DNA of 44,419 nt from JAPUDQ01 sp049644865 (GTDB lineage Bacteria; Patescibacteriota; Saccharimonadia; Saccharimonadales; Saccharimonadaceae). The stretch is from NCBI GenBank assembly GCA_049644865.1, contig JBARSV010000004.1, positions 1 through 44,419 of the forward strand. The letters run 5' to 3'. The translations under genes were made by a program, and so were the position numbers. This document shows, piece after piece, positions 13,596 to 21,335 of the stretch. The notes below the pieces were generated by a model that had not been told where the DNA came from, made no database searches, and saw only the letters and a program-made list of their open reading frames with translations. How positions within the stretch are numbered: the stretch's first letter is position 1; every line of letters starts with the position of its first letter.

Positions 13596-16404
13596 AATAA
13601 ATGCGACACTTGGCGACTTCCTATTCAATCAAATAGAAAACGACCCTGCCTACATAGCGTGGCAAGCTGATTTTACTATTCCTGAATATGTTACCGATAA
13701 TTTGAGTAAGACCCTGCGTGAGTATCAAGTCAAAGCCTTGAAGCACTTTATTTGGCTGTATGAAACCGACAGAGCCAGAGCAAAGCACTTGCTGTTCAAT
13801 ATGGCGACTGGCACGGGTAAAACGCTTGTAATGGCGTCTGTGGTGCTTTATCTGTACGCACAAGGCTATCGCAACTTCCTGTTTCTAGTCCATCAGATAC
13901 AAATCAAAGACCAGGCACTGAAAAACTTTACCGACTATAAGTTTGAGAAGTATTTGTTCAATCCGAAGGGCGTAAGAATAAACGGGCGTAATGTAGCGGT
14001 CAAAGAAACCAAAAACATAGCAGACGCAGACCGTAACGCTATAAACTTTATGTTTTTCAGCACATCGCTACTCTATAACCGCTTGCTTGAAGACAAGGAA
14101 AACGGGCTTACAGCCCAAGACTTTGCCGACAATGATGTGGTCGTAATTGCTGACGAAGCCCATAGGCTCAATGTAGATACCCGAAGCAAAAAGAAAGCTG
14201 ATATTGAAGAAGTCCGAAACTGGGAAACTGCCGTAATGTCGGCTGTCAAAGCCCGTGAAGGAAACTTATTGCTTGAATATACGGCAACGGTTGATTTAGC
14301 AAACCAAGCAATTCACGAAAAGTACAAAGACAAGTTAGTTCATCGCTACGACTTTTTGGAGTTCAATCGTGATGGGTATAGCAAGGACGTAAAGTTCCTA
14401 TACAACAAAGAAGTTCATACCGAAGACCAAAAACGTCTGCTTATCATAAACGCCGTTGCTTTGAGCGAATACCGCAGGTTACTTGCCGAGCGTGAAATGG
14501 GCGTAGATATGAAACCGATTGTGCTAGTAAAGTCAGTCAAAATTGCCCAAAGCGAAGAAGACCGTGCGTTCTTTGACGGCGTTATTTCTAGCCTACGACC
14601 AGATGATTTGAACCGTTTGAAGGAACTTGCCAAGCAAAACATCAACCACGAACACGAAATACTAAACGATATGTTTGCGTGGCTCAAAGAACCGAAAAAC
14701 GGCTTTGTATCGCAAGGCGATTGGGAAGGCTTGAATAAGTTCGTAAGTGAGATACGAGCTAGTTTTGCCCACGACAATACGCTGATATACAACAGCCAAA
14801 AGAAGGAAAAAGCCGAATTATTGCCGTTACTGGACAGCCCACGCAATACTATTCGTGCCATTTTTTCAGTAAATGCGTTGAACGAAGGTTGGGACGTATT
14901 GAGCCTATACGACATTATTCACTTTGACATTAGTGAAAGTAAAAAAGTCAGTCTTCAAGATATTCAGTTGATTGGTCGTGGTGCTAGGTACTTCCCTTAT
15001 GAACTGCCACGCTCGTATAAGCCAGATGATGATAGCAATAAACTTTCACTTGATTTTGCTCAACGTAATTTAGAGTTTGATAAAGACCGCCGAAAGTTTG
15101 ATAACGCACCTTTTGAGCGTGGTCGTGTGCTAGAAACTTTTGTCTATCACTTCGTAAAGACTGGTATGTTCCTAGAAAACTTACAGCGTGATTTGCTAGG
15201 CGAAGGTATCATCAACGAAGGTGTTGAACGAAAAACCATTACGCTCAAAGAGAAGTTCCTTGAAAGTGAAACCTACAAAAAAGGCTTTGTATTAGTCAAC
15301 CATACCGTCAAGCGAACCAAAACAACCGAAGACGAAATTGACACAACCTTCAACCGCACCATCAAGGCTGGTTTGTATAACCTGCGGTCAAGGGGCTTGT
15401 CTGATTATGAGCAAAACCAACAAATTGCGAGCCAGAAGACAAAGGTTATTCGCATTACCGATGAGTTTTTTGCCGAGCCAATAATACGTAAAGCGTTGGT
15501 ATCAGCCGAAGCTAACTTTTTCCGCTACAACAATTTGGTTGAGCATATACCTGATTTGAAGACAGTTGATGAACTTATAAAGGAATATCTACCCAAATAC
15601 GAAATTACCTACACCTACGAAGACGGTAAAGATATTGGCTTATTGAACGCCCAAGAGAAGTTACAGCTACTTGTCGGTGCTATCTTGCCAGAAGTTCGTA
15701 GGCGTATAGACATTTATATGCCACGAGAAGCAGGAAGCAATAAGTTTAGACCAGTATCGCTTTCCCAAGTCTTTGGCAAAGAAAAGAATATCTACCTTAT
15801 GTCATTTCCAAGTATTGACCCTGCGACTGGCGAGAAGGTGTTTATAAGCACTGATGAGCGAGCCAAAGCTCAAAGCGACCACGACAATCCTGACTTACAG
15901 TTCAATATAAAAGGTGCTGATTGGTATGCGTACAGTGAAAACTATGGAACAAGCGAAGAAAAGGAGTTTGTAAAATACCTTGCGAGCCAGATTGACGACT
16001 TACACGCAAAATACGAAGGTTCGGAAATATACCTAATACGTAATGAACTAGACTACTGGCTTTACAGCTTGAAAGATGGTCGCAGGTTCAGTCCAGACTA
16101 TATGCTAATTATCAACGATGTAGTAAATCAGCAGTTATATTATCAGGTTATCATAGAGCCAAAGGGCGGACATATTATTGAACAAGACGCTTGGAAAGAA
16201 GAAGCCTTGATAAGCCTAAACGATGACAGTGAAGTAGTTTTTGATACCAATGAAAACGACAAGCAGGCTTACAAAGAATACTTGGCTGAAATGAGTAAAC
16301 ACGGCTACAAAGAAATAAAGCCGATTGGCATAAAGTTCTACAATACTGACCCACGCCCTGAAAGCGAGTTTGCCCTAGACTTTGAGAGCAAATTGCTGGC
16401 GTAA
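13576..16404 (+). CDS. res: Type III restriction-modification Res subunit (helicase/endonuclease)
   Basis: The 942-residue protein carries superfamily 2 helicase motifs: R-E-Y-Q (Q-motif side, near 48), Walker A A-T-G-T-G-K-T near 76-82, A-D-E-A-H near 193, and L-I-G-R-G-A-R motif VI near 465. A C-terminal nuclease fits the P-D-(D/E)-x-K pattern: S-P-D-Y near 840 and E-P-K-G-G near 860. It translocates or switches on DNA and cuts away from the recognition site together with Mod. The length is normal and intact, so the system looks functional. It overlaps mod by 20 bp, and its TAA stop overlaps the next start (TAATG). Confidence 0.95.
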   Translation: MAKTKTKINATLGDFLFNQIENDPAYIAWQADFTIPEYVTDNLSKTLREYQVKALKHFIWLYETDRARAKHLLFNMATGTGKTLVMASVVLYLYAQGYRNFLFLVHQIQIKDQALKNFTDYKFEKYLFNPKGVRINGRNVAVKETKNIADADRNAINFMFFSTSLLYNRLLEDKENGLTAQDFADNDVVVIADEAHRLNVDTRSKKKADIEEVRNWETAVMSAVKAREGNLLLEYTATVDLANQAIHEKYKDKLVHRYDFLEFNRDGYSKDVKFLYNKEVHTEDQKRLLIINAVALSEYRRLLAEREMGVDMKPIVLVKSVKIAQSEEDRAFFDGVISSLRPDDLNRLKELAKQNINHEHEILNDMFAWLKEPKNGFVSQGDWEGLNKFVSEIRASFAHDNTLIYNSQKKEKAELLPLLDSPRNTIRAIFSVNALNEGWDVLSLYDIIHFDISESKKVSLQDIQLIGRGARYFPYELPRSYKPDDDSNKLSLDFAQRNLEFDKDRRKFDNAPFERGRVLETFVYHFVKTGMFLENLQRDLLGEGIINEGVERKTITLKEKFLESETYKKGFVLVNHTVKRTKTTEDEIDTTFNRTIKAGLYNLRSRGLSDYEQNQQIASQKTKVIRITDEFFAEPIIRKALVSAEANFFRYNNLVEHIPDLKTVDELIKEYLPKYEITYTYEDGKDIGLLNAQEKLQLLVGAILPEVRRRIDIYMPREAGSNKFRPVSLSQVFGKEKNIYLMSFPSIDPATGEKVFISTDERAKAQSDHDNPDLQFNIKGADWYAYSENYGTSEEKEFVKYLASQIDDLHAKYEGSEIYLIRNELDYWLYSLKDGRRFSPDYMLIINDVVNQQLYYQVIIEPKGGHIIEQDAWKEEALISLNDDSEVVFDTNENDKQAYKEYLAEMSKHGYKEIKPIGIKFYNTDPRPESEFALDFESKLLA

Positions 16405-16571
16405 TGAAACCAATCATATCAGTCAAAGAAGCCCGTAAGTTGCTTGGTAAAGATTATCAAAACCTGACTGACGAGAAGATAGCCGAACTGATTGAGCAAC
16501 TACACGAACTAGCCAAGCTATCTTTAGATATGGCTCGTGAACAACGGCTCAAAAAACGCTTGGCAAAATGA
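16404..16571 (+). CDS. Small helical protein coupled to res, unknown
   Basis: A 55-residue ORF starts at the ATG of a TAATG overlap with the res stop, so it is probably translated by reinitiation. The sequence is strongly helical and charged (E-K-I-A-E-L-I-E-Q-L-H-E-L-A-K-L), ending in K/R-rich residues. It could be an accessory factor of the restriction-modification system or an independent small element gene. No family is recognised. Its position and the near-perfect coupling are the main evidence for translation. Confidence 0.6.
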   Translation: MKPIISVKEARKLLGKDYQNLTDEKIAELIEQLHELAKLSLDMAREQRLKKRLAK

Positions 16572-16636
16572 CCCCCAAAAATTCGGCATTTCATACAGCG
16601 GAGTGTCAAACGGCGAAACAAAGGGCGACTACCCCC

Positions 16637-17587
16637 CTATGTTACCTCTGTTGGTACGCCTGCATAGAACGCAAGTAAGTCTTCCAAATACTCTTTATTG
16701 TTAGCGTAGGCGTAGTCTTTAGACCAACGCACAAGCAGTAAGTTACTTTGAATTATCATTTCATCGTTAGTTATAGCGTGTCGTTTCTGCTTTTTGCCAG
16801 ACTTTAGCGGGTCTATAAGTTCAATAAGTATTTCAGGCGTAAGAGCAAAATAGTGTCGTCTTTGGGCGATATGGTTGCTGTACATTTTTTCAACCATTGT
16901 TTTGCCAGTATTGTTGAACACCTCAACTACTGGCGTATCGGTAGTGATAAACTTCTTTGAGCCTTTAGCCAGATAGAACCGCCACTTCTTTATTACGAAC
17001 CACCTATGGAACTCTTCGCAGTTAGTGATTAGCTGTAAGTGGTTGACGTTATTATCAAAAGTTAGTTCGTATTCGCCACTTACAAATGTTTTTCTGGCGT
17101 CTTCAATCTGTTCATCGGTTACTTGATGACCTTCTTCTTCCATAGCCCGTTTAGCACCGTCAGCAAAGTTTGGGTGCGAAGCCATTAGTGTAGTGATTTG
17201 TTTCATACCGTCAGCCATAGTCTTGTTTATCTGTCTACGCATATGCGGGCTTCTAATCCAAAGTGAAGCCATAAACCACGCCAGAATATCTAATTGTTGG
17301 TCTGTCAGTGGACGGTAATTTAGTATTGCGTCAACAATGGTGTCATACTCTTTGGCAAACTTATCTTCAATTTCGCCAAAAAACTGTTCAAAGACTTGAC
17401 TTGTTTCGTCTTCTTTTCCAGTTTCAACAGCGTAATAAAAGTCGGCATAACAAACACCGCTATAAGGTCGTGGCTTTATGAGTTTGCCTTTTTGAATATC
17501 TAAAGTCTGTAACATATTATCAACCGCAAATCGCTTGAAGTAGAAGCGTGGTGCGAAGTGCTGTTTCTTTGTTATCTGTTTTGTCAT
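16637..17587 (-). CDS. DUF4238 domain protein
   Basis: The 316-residue protein begins with K-K-Q-H-F-A-P-R-F-Y-F-K-R-F-A, the signature opening of DUF4238 (Q-H-x-x-P-R). A helical body follows, with F-M-A-S-L-W-I-R-S-P and later F-I-T-T-D-T-P-V-V. The function of the family is not established; members are frequent in phages and genomic islands. It faces the restriction-modification operon tail to tail and is the last gene before the hairpin-rich right end. TAAAAT sits 6 nt before the ATG with no Shine-Dalgarno, so the mRNA is probably leaderless. Confidence 0.8.
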   Translation of the reverse strand: MTKQITKKQHFAPRFYFKRFAVDNMLQTLDIQKGKLIKPRPYSGVCYADFYYAVETGKEDETSQVFEQFFGEIEDKFAKEYDTIVDAILNYRPLTDQQLDILAWFMASLWIRSPHMRRQINKTMADGMKQITTLMASHPNFADGAKRAMEEEGHQVTDEQIEDARKTFVSGEYELTFDNNVNHLQLITNCEEFHRWFVIKKWRFYLAKGSKKFITTDTPVVEVFNNTGKTMVEKMYSNHIAQRRHYFALTPEILIELIDPLKSGKKQKRHAITNDEMIIQSNLLLVRWSKDYAYANNKEYLEDLLAFYAGVPTEVT

Positions 17588-18049
17588 AATTCTATTTTAC
17601 AGCCGTATTAGCACTGGCTGAAACCAACAATCTTTCCCAACAACCTGACCACCGTTAGGCTTGCTCAATTGTTGGGCTAAACGGAAAACATACGATTTTT
17701 TGTTAGCCACAATAATTTAGGTAGGTAGTGCGTTTACAGACTTTCTAAAATATCAAGGTCAAGGTATAGGGGGGGCTATGCCACGCCTAGCAACAAGCCT
17801 TTTATGTTACGGACTTCGCTATCGGCATAGTCCATACTAGCCGTTCGCAGTTCGTTTGCCAGTGCGAGCCACGAAAATAGTCCATCCTAAAGATGGGCTT
17901 TTTTCGTGGCTACTTGGCAGACTGGATACCGACCAGCGACTCGGCAGCGAAGCTACCGAAAGTCGCTGGTACGGCGTAGCGCAGTGCAGCGAGAAAAGCA
18001 CGAAGTATTTTTCTCGCAAGCAAGCGGAGGAGCGAACAACGTGAGCGAT
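17588..18049. other. Gene-free, hairpin-rich right end of the element
   Basis: No protein-like ORF is convincing here. Strong inverted repeats are: CCCAACAA/TTGTTGGG (17636-17676), AGCCACGAAAA/TTTTCGTGGCT with an inner CCATC/GATGG stem (17867-17911), CCAGCGACT/AGTCGCTGG (17933-17969) and GCGAGAAAA/TTTTCTCGC (17989-18017). A run of seven G lies near 17767. The three last hairpins are within 150 bp of the candidate attR. The region may hold the double- or single-strand origin for the Rep-like protein, recombinase binding sites, or a structured RNA. Confidence 0.6.
17594..17599 (-). promoter_or_regulatory. Candidate -10 (TAAAAT) of the DUF4238 gene
   Basis: TAAAAT is 6 nt upstream of the ATG at 17587. 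Transcription would start at or next to the A of ATG, which implies a leaderless mRNA. Confidence 0.45.
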
Positions 18050-18061
18050 ATCCAGCCGCCG
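18050..18061 (+). other. Candidate attR (12-bp copy of tRNA-Asn 3' region)
   Basis: ATCCAGCCGCCG here is identical to 6259-6270 inside tRNA-Asn, in the same orientation. It falls where element-type genes stop and host-type genes resume. The next bases do not rebuild the rest of the acceptor stem or CCA, so decay after insertion or a chance match remain possible. Confidence 0.5.
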
Positions 18062-18250
18062 ATCATATATAAATTGTAAAAATCGACCTTATTGTATCTG
18101 TTTAGGGTTAGACCCTACTTCACTACTTCAATGGATGGCCAGAGCTAACCACCCAGAATACTTTGGGTCCGATCAAGTATCTACGGTTTACGTTTGTTAT
18201 ATGTTAGTTGGCTGGATCATAGGCGGCAGTACTTCGGTGCTAAGAAAAAT

Positions 18251-18769
18251 CTAGTAATTGAACAAAAATGGCCAGGAGTTATTGTTGCAGCCTGCCCATA
18301 CGCTTGCTTTATATGCAGCTAGAATTTTTACATCTTTCCAGTCACTACTGTCGTACCAGCCTGGTCCTGATAAATTGTATCCTGCTTGGGTACCTTCTTG
18401 ACAGAGCTTACCCCAAGTTTGTGGCCCTACAGAACCATCATACTTTATGCAGTGTGACTTTTGGAACGTATACACACGGTTCTTTGTAAGAGTACCATAT
18501 GAACCGTCAACAACAAGTTGATCTGTTGTGTCGGTTGCGATGACTCCATCTTGCCATGTACCGCTGAGTAAGCAGCTGGTTACACCATCAAGAGAGATAC
18601 CATTTAAGATGGTTTGTATATATTTTACGCAGGTTCCTGTTGCGCCGCGATTGTAAATATAAGATGTACAGGTCGCTGCCGATGCTGGTTGGCTAGAAGT
18701 AATAGTTGCTAGTCCAATAGCGAAAAGCAGGGCCACTACTAGAGCCGATAATTTTACTCGTATTTTCAT
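18251..18769 (-). CDS. Secreted peptidoglycan-binding-like protein
   Basis: The 172-residue protein has a classic signal peptide (basic start, then A-L-V-V-A-L-L-F-A-I-G, cut after A-S-A-A). The mature part resembles a peptidoglycan-binding type 1 domain: C-V-K-Y-I-Q-T-I-L-N, V-D-G-S-Y-G-T-L-T-K-N, F-Q-K-S-H, and G-S-V-G-P-Q-T-W-G-K-L-C, plus a Trp/Cys-rich tail. It carries several Cys, probably disulfide bonded. I chose ATG 18769 because GAGGGG lies upstream at suitable spacing; an upstream in-frame start at 18805 is less likely. A TG-T-TATAAT promoter is at 18806-18814. It probably binds cell-wall peptidoglycan of self or host. Confidence 0.8.
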   Translation of the reverse strand: MKIRVKLSALVVALLFAIGLATITSSQPASAATCTSYIYNRGATGTCVKYIQTILNGISLDGVTSCLLSGTWQDGVIATDTTDQLVVDGSYGTLTKNRVYTFQKSHCIKYDGSVGPQTWGKLCQEGTQAGYNLSGPGWYDSSDWKDVKILAAYKASVWAGCNNNSWPFLFNY

Positions 18770-18805
18770 ACTTAGATTCCCCTCTTCATAGTTGGTAACG
18801 TCCAA

Positions 18806-18814
18806 ATTATAACA
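18806..18814 (-). promoter_or_regulatory. Extended -10 promoter of the peptidoglycan-binding-like gene
   Basis: TG-T-TATAAT on the minus strand is a consensus extended -10, about 36 nt before the chosen ATG at 18769, with the Shine-Dalgarno between. Confidence 0.65.
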
Positions 18815-18855
18815 TGCTCAGGTATGTATGCAAGCGATGGCCTCGTATGGGCTCA

Positions 18856-18895
18856 TTGCACTAAAACGCAACAACTAGTTAACGTTTCAGTGCAA
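18856..18895. repeat. Imperfect palindrome upstream of the transposase remnant
   Basis: TTGCACTAAAACG (18856-18868) and CGTTTCAGTGCAA (18883-18895) match as inverted repeats at 12 of 13 positions around an ACTAGT centre. It lies about 15 bp before the IS1595-type remnant and could be an old element end or a stacked pair of ends. Confidence 0.6.
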
Positions 18896-18910
18896 CACTA
18901 ATAATTTGTG

Positions 18911-19290
18911 ATGCAAACAGAGCTCAGCTACCAGACAGTGAGTCGCTGGTATGAACGCTTTCGTATCCACCTACCGTACACCGCACCGTTACTGGAAGGT
19001 ATCGTCCAGGCCGATGAAAGCTACTTCAGCAAAAAGAAAAGTAAACAAGCGAAGTACATCGTCGCTGGTGCGGTTGAGCCGCACAGTGGTAAGACAGCGT
19101 TGCAGGTTACCGGAGATCACGACTCTGGCAGAGACCGTGATGTGCTTAAACAGTTCATCCAAGATACCGTTAAGTCTGGCAGTATGGTAGTGGCAGACAA
19201 ATGGTATGCCTACGATGAGTTACCACTCCTCGGCTATGACCACGAGAGTCATAACCACAGCAAAGGAGACTATAGCGATACCAATGATCG
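18911..19290 (+). pseudogene. IS1595-family (ISXO2-like) transposase remnant
   Basis: The reading frame starts in the middle of the family protein, at S-Y-Q-T-V-S-R-W-Y-E-R-F-R. The catalytic core follows: A-D-E-S-Y-F (first Asp), K-Y-I-V-A-G-A-V, and V-V-A-D-K-W-Y-A-Y-D (second Asp), up to H-E-S-H-N-H-S-K-G-D-Y. After about 19285 family similarity stops, and the rest of the frame (to 19423) reads as unrelated Cys/Trp-rich sequence. The N-terminal zinc ribbon and the third catalytic residue region are missing, so it is dead. It lies just outside the candidate attR of the large element. Confidence 0.85.
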
Positions 19291-19423
19291 TGATTGCCTT
19301 GAACTATGCATTTGTTGGGGCTGGTGGTTTTGTAGCGCGAGCAACGTGTCAGCATATAGCCTCTCATACCAAATATATAATGCAAATAGTAACAGTCCCA
19401 CAGAAATAATCCTGTCAAGATAA

Positions 19424-19679
19424 GGCCGAGATTACTCAGACTGCTCGCAATGCTATCGGAGCCGATAAGAGCAATCGTGACGGGAAACGGTTATATATAA
19501 AATCGATTTTAGCTTTTGGCTGCGGACTTTTGCCATCGCGGTAAAGATGACGCTGACAGCTAACGCCGAGAGAATGTTTGTATTGGTTCAGACATACTGC
19601 GCCAATCATAACCGATGCTCGTACATTATCGCTAGGTGCTAGTGATACAACTTGCGAACGATGTATGCTCGTGACAAAC
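19424..19679. other. Gene-free stretch after the transposase remnant
   Basis: No ORF with protein-like features, RNA gene or clear repeat is seen. It is probably decayed insertion-element or intergenic DNA. Confidence 0.4.
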
Positions 19680-20189
19680 CTAATCCGTCAGTATCGTCGT
19701 CTTTGGGATCTTTGCCCGTATGAGGCCAAGGTCGTGTTGAGACAGGTTGGGGTTGCCGCGCAGGTCGAGCGTCTCGAGTTGCGTGAGATTGCCGATCTCG
19801 AGCGGAAGGCCCGATAGATTGTTGTTCGCAAAATTGGCGATACGCAGTTTGCTGAGCTGGCCGATTTCGGCAGGGATGCTAGTCATGGCGTTGTCCGAAG
19901 CCAGCAAAACCTCGAGGTTTGTGAGCTTGCGAAGTTCTGAGGGTAGGGCACCGGTTAGACGGTTGTGGCTGACATCGAGCGTGGTCGTGCCGGTGGAGTT
20001 GAATATGTCTTGTGATATGGTTTGGAGCGAGCGATTGGATAGGTTTATGGTTTCGCCACTGGTCTGCCCAGGTGTTGATGTTGTCATCGTGTCTGTCGTT
20101 CGTTGAGTCGTTGGGTTATTGACTAAGACGAACACGCTCACACCAAGTAGTAGAACGATACCTGCAAGAATAATAATGATATTTTTCAT
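19680..20189 (-). CDS. Membrane-anchored leucine-rich-repeat protein
   Basis: The 169-residue protein has an N-terminal membrane anchor (I-I-I-I-L-A-G-I-V-L-L-L-G), a Thr/Ser-rich linker and about five leucine-rich repeats with the L-x-x-L-x-L-x-x-N-x-L pattern (T-T-L-D-V-S-H-N-R-L, L-E-V-L-L-A-S-D-N-A-M, L-R-I-A-N-F-A-N-N-N-L, L-E-T-L-D-L-R-G-N-P-N-L). It is probably an extracytoplasmic protein-binding module. ATG 20189 is preferred as the last of a cluster of in-frame starts. It sits 10 nt after a TG-T-TATGAT box, so the leader is very short. Confidence 0.85.
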   Translation of the reverse strand: MKNIIIILAGIVLLLGVSVFVLVNNPTTQRTTDTMTTSTPGQTSGETINLSNRSLQTISQDIFNSTGTTTLDVSHNRLTGALPSELRKLTNLEVLLASDNAMTSIPAEIGQLSKLRIANFANNNLSGLPLEIGNLTQLETLDLRGNPNLSQHDLGLIRAKIPKTTILTD

Positions 20190-20199
20190 ACTCATGACC

Positions 20200-20208
20200 A
20201 TCATAACA
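20200..20208 (-). promoter_or_regulatory. Extended -10 promoter of the LRR gene
   Basis: TG-T-TATGAT on the minus strand ends 10 nt before ATG 20189. It overlaps the possible upstream starts at 20204 and 20201, which argues against those starts. Confidence 0.5.
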
Positions 20209-20227
20209 GTTTTTGATGTGGGTGTAT

Positions 20228-21016
20228 CTAGTGGAGCAAGGATTGCATCTGCTTAGCAATCAGTTTGGTCGCAAAGACGGGGCTAAGACGGTAGAGCAGG
20301 TTCATTAGTCGTGAATCGCGACCGGTAAATATGTGCGGTTGATTGCGTTCGATGCCACGGATAATGAGACTTGCGGCGCGGTCGGCGGGCAGCATCGGGA
20401 TTGACGAGGTGCTGGCATCGTCGATCTTCGGCATGGCAACGCCAGAATTTTTGGTGATGTCGGTCGCGGTTGCACCGGGGAAAACGACCGAGACATGCAC
20501 ATTGGTGCCGAGCAGCTCAGCGTAGAGTGCCTCTGTCAATAATTTGACCGCAGCTTTTGATGCGCCGTAGACGCCTTGGCCGGGTACAGGTAAAAACCCA
20601 CCCATACTCGAGACGTTGACGAGTGAGGCGTCGGGACGGGTAAGTAAGTGTGGCACAAAGGCTTTCGTCATGGCGAGCGTACCGTAAAAATTCACATTCA
20701 TGACACGCTCGATGTCGCTAAAATCGAGATCGTTGATCTTCGCAAATGGTTGGATGATGCCTGCGCAGTTAATCAGGCCGTCAACCTGACCATGGGTAGC
20801 GATGACTTGTTCGGGCAAGGCTGACACTGCCTCGCGGTTGGTGATATCGATAGCATGAGGTGATAGATGGTCATGGTGATCGAGCGCCTGCAGAGATTCT
20901 GGCCGCAGATCGACAGCGGCGACGTGCGCGCCTCTCGCGAGGAGGGCGAGAGCCAATTGTTTACCGATACCGTTGCCAGCGCCAGTGACGACGAAGACTT
21001 TGTCTGCAATAGTCAT
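20228..21016 (-). CDS. Short-chain dehydrogenase/reductase
   Basis: The 262-residue protein has the SDR cofactor motif T-G-A-G-N-G-I-G near residue 11. It also has A-V-D-L-R after beta-2 (an acidic residue, suggesting NAD(H)), N-C-A-G, N-V-S-S near 139 and the catalytic Y-G-A-S-K near 152. It oxidises or reduces an unknown alcohol/ketone substrate in the cytoplasm. The C-terminal region (S-L-I-I-R-G-I-E-R-N) resembles SDRs acting on lipids or polyketides, but this is weak. I chose ATG 21016 because GGAG lies 6 nt upstream; an in-frame start at 21097 would overlap the neighbouring gene by about 60 bp. Confidence 0.9.
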   Translation of the reverse strand: MTIADKVFVVTGAGNGIGKQLALALLARGAHVAAVDLRPESLQALDHHDHLSPHAIDITNREAVSALPEQVIATHGQVDGLINCAGIIQPFAKINDLDFSDIERVMNVNFYGTLAMTKAFVPHLLTRPDASLVNVSSMGGFLPVPGQGVYGASKAAVKLLTEALYAELLGTNVHVSVVFPGATATDITKNSGVAMPKIDDASTSSIPMLPADRAASLIIRGIERNQPHIFTGRDSRLMNLLYRLSPVFATKLIAKQMQSLLH

Positions 21017-21035
21017 CGTGGCTCCTTCATGGTAA

Positions 21036-21302
21036 CTATGTGCCGTTTCGTTCGCGGTGCATACAGCCAGCCCAGCAGCATGGTCGGCGTTCACCACGGG
21101 TTAGTTTATCGAGTGCGATGGTGATACGGCGTGTCCGCGTCTCGGGTTTCTTGGCACTGGTGATCCAACAAATAAATTCATTGCGGGCCAGTGGGGTGAT
21201 GTCAGACCAGGCAGCATACGGTTTGGCGTGTGTCGACAGTGCCGCGCGTAGGTCGGCGGGCAAACGATGAACAGTACCGCTCGGAAGTGAGGCATGACTC
21301 AT
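21036..21302 (-). CDS. YdeI/OmpD-associated-family protein (short form)
   Basis: The 88-residue protein matches the C-terminal YdeI/OmdA region: L-P-A-D-L-R-A-A-L, a W-x-x-x-T-P-L-A-R-N-E-F-I-C-W-I core, and S-A-K-K-P-E-T-R-T-R-R-I. It ends in a Cys/Trp/His-rich tail. The family is loosely linked to bacteriocin or stress protection; its biochemical role is unknown. TG-C-TATACT lies 6 nt before the ATG, so the mRNA is probably leaderless. It is followed by the SDR gene after 19 bp and may be co-transcribed. Confidence 0.8.
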   Translation of the reverse strand: MSHASLPSGTVHRLPADLRAALSTHAKPYAAWSDITPLARNEFICWITSAKKPETRTRRITIALDKLTRGERRPCCWAGCMHRERNGT

Positions 21303-21308
21303 ACTATA

Positions 21309-21317
21309 AGTATAGCA
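21309..21317 (-). promoter_or_regulatory. Extended -10 promoter, leaderless start of the YdeI-like gene
   Basis: TG-C-TATACT ends 6 nt before ATG 21302 on the minus strand, so transcription should begin at or next to the start codon. Confidence 0.6.
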
Positions 21318-21335
21318 AGCAGCGGGGAGTGCGAG

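Larger units (their letters stand above)
6259..18061. mobile_element. Integrative element in tRNA-Asn (recombinase, Rep, SpoVG-like, Xis-like, type III R-M)
   Basis: The left limit is the tRNA-Asn 3' end, where a large serine recombinase begins its leftward exit. The right limit is set by the 12-bp copy of the tRNA 3' sequence (ATCCAGCCGCCG at 6259-6270 and 18050-18061). Contents are coherent for an integrative element: recombinase, rolling-circle-type Rep, SpoVG-like protein, small HTH excisionase-like protein, XRE regulator, and restriction-modification cargo. The DNA is AT-richer and uses different codons from the flanking envelope genes. That an element is present is strongly supported; the exact right end is less sure because the acceptor-stem end is not preserved there. 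Confidence 0.75.

Noticed and set aside
17837..18044. ORFs of about 60 codons on both strands in the right-end region
   Set aside because: Both are built from the arms of strong hairpins and lack start signals, so I do not list them as genes. The minus-strand frame is discussed only as a possible recombinase tail in the excised form.
19206..19409. Hydrophobic frame after the IS1595 remnant that faintly resembles an enzyme fragment
   Set aside because: The similarity is short and unconvincing and the frame has no start signal; treated as decayed DNA.
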